Shown piece after piece: positions 63,420 to 64,000 of a stretch of 64,000 bases of DNA (position 1 is its first letter; every line of letters starts with the position of its first letter). The notes beneath the pieces were generated by a model that worked only from the letters and a program-made list of their open reading frames with translations, did no database searches and was not told where the DNA came from. The DNA is from Ornithodoros turicata. Its lineage: Eukaryota > Arthropoda > Arachnida > Ixodida > Argasidae. A program made the position numbers and the translations under genes. The stretch spans positions 52,117,581-52,181,580 of the forward strand of contig NC_088203.1 in the NCBI RefSeq assembly GCF_037126465.1, given 5' to 3'.

Positions 63420-63725
63420 CACCTGTGGACAAAAGTATCTGAAACGGAGGAATTTTGTATCTAACTTTCCCAGCCTCCCCTAAGGCAGGACCGGCGTCTA
63501 CGTTCACTGACCGGGGGAGGGGGGCGGCAAGCGGCGAAATTTGCACCCCACGTCCATACACCGTTCAAGCAAACGGCAATTTTGCGCCCCCCTTTTCGGG
63601 CCAGTTCTAGGGGGGCAATTGCCCCCCGTAGACGCCGGCCCTGCCATGAGGCAGCAGAGGAGGCTGGGAGAAGTTGAATACAAAATTCTCGCGTTTCAGA
63701 AGCTTCTGTCGACGGCTGTACATTG
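63420..63725. mobile_element. Foldback MITE
   Basis: Inner perfect-like TIR ggcaggaccggcgtctacg (63484) against ggcagggccggcgtctacg inverted (63627-63645). The outer arms also pair over about 60 bp: gaattttgtatctaactttc versus, inverted, gaattttgtattcaacttct. Contains C- and G-runs (63600-63626). No coding content. Confidence 0.75.
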
Positions 63726-64000
63726 AGGAATACTTGTTTACCTTGAGACATTGAGCAACCAGCTGAGGCACCATCAGATTCCGTCCTTTGTCTCTTTCTG
63801 TAATGTAGCAGCAGTGATATTAGTGCATTCAGTATGTCATGCAGGCAAGCCAAGTACATTTTGAAATTGCTTTTAGAGGTGCAGCGGTATGAGGAGGTTG
63901 ATGTTAATGTTACGCATGACAATGAAAGGGGAAAAAACAGATGGCCACAAACAAGTTTAAGCTAGCAACACACTTACTTGGGCCCATGCAACGAAGTGGT
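63726..64000. other. No recognised gene
   Basis: Short frames only. Starts beyond the foldback element and runs off the window. Confidence 0.4.

Noticed and set aside
1..64000. CRISPR arrays, operons or bacterial contamination
   Set aside because: No short regularly spaced direct repeats with unique spacers and no Shine-Dalgarno-type gene runs; introns, SINEs and eukaryotic transposons throughout.

Overview
This is a eukaryotic, almost certainly arthropod, accessory stretch built from layered transposable elements. I recognise no host gene, no rRNA and no free-standing tRNA gene. The mixture (Penelope-like elements, tRNA-derived SINEs, THAP/P-type transposons, Ty3/gypsy elements, Harbinger, piggyBac, pogo, hAT and ZSWIM-type MULE remnants) fits a chelicerate, most plausibly an ixodid tick. 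That assignment is inference from repeat content only.

Layout. 1-760: 3' end of a LINE ORF. About 860-6915: a piggyBac transposase remnant interrupted by a tRNA-derived SINE, which itself carries two related P-type (THAP) transposons, one decayed (970-4637) and one internally deleted but with an open THAP/coiled-coil reading frame (4802-6093). 7250-9235: a hAT-like transposase split by a pogo/Tigger-type element. 9240-12920: composite minisatellites and direct repeats. 13920-18100: a tandem repeat interrupted by a 5'-truncated gypsy element. 18757-21712: two truncated Penelope-like elements head to head. 22130-24750: a decayed gypsy element with one LTR. 27541-29767: a ZSWIM-type MULE pseudogene with a recognisable intron. 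30080-31122: THAP and LINE fragments. 34281-38962: SINEs. 40403-52143: a P-type transposase pseudogene split by a LINE, which is split by a nearly intact gypsy element with 206-bp LTRs; a 2.3-kb hAT non-autonomous element lies at the LINE/P boundary. 54180-55512: a LINE with RNase H. 55516 to at least 62381: a Harbinger element encoding a MADF-BESS protein (+) and a multi-exon transposase (-). 62731 onward: a YqaJ-like nuclease fragment and a foldback MITE.

The most unusual object lies in intron 1 of the Harbinger transposase. It is a 1.87-kb insertion (59389-61262) with a 13-bp target duplication, made of about 232-nt monomers that each carry a hammerhead ribozyme: seven on the minus strand and one in an inverted terminal segment. 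The alternating 231/233-nt cleavage spacing, the short target duplication and the inverted end are what is expected of a retrozyme, a non-autonomous retroelement that yields self-cleaved and possibly circular RNA, integrated from a concatemer by target-primed reverse transcription with 5' inversion.

Most genes here do not work together as a pathway. They record repeated insertion into older insertions, and the boundaries, target duplications and TIRs allow much of the order to be reconstructed.
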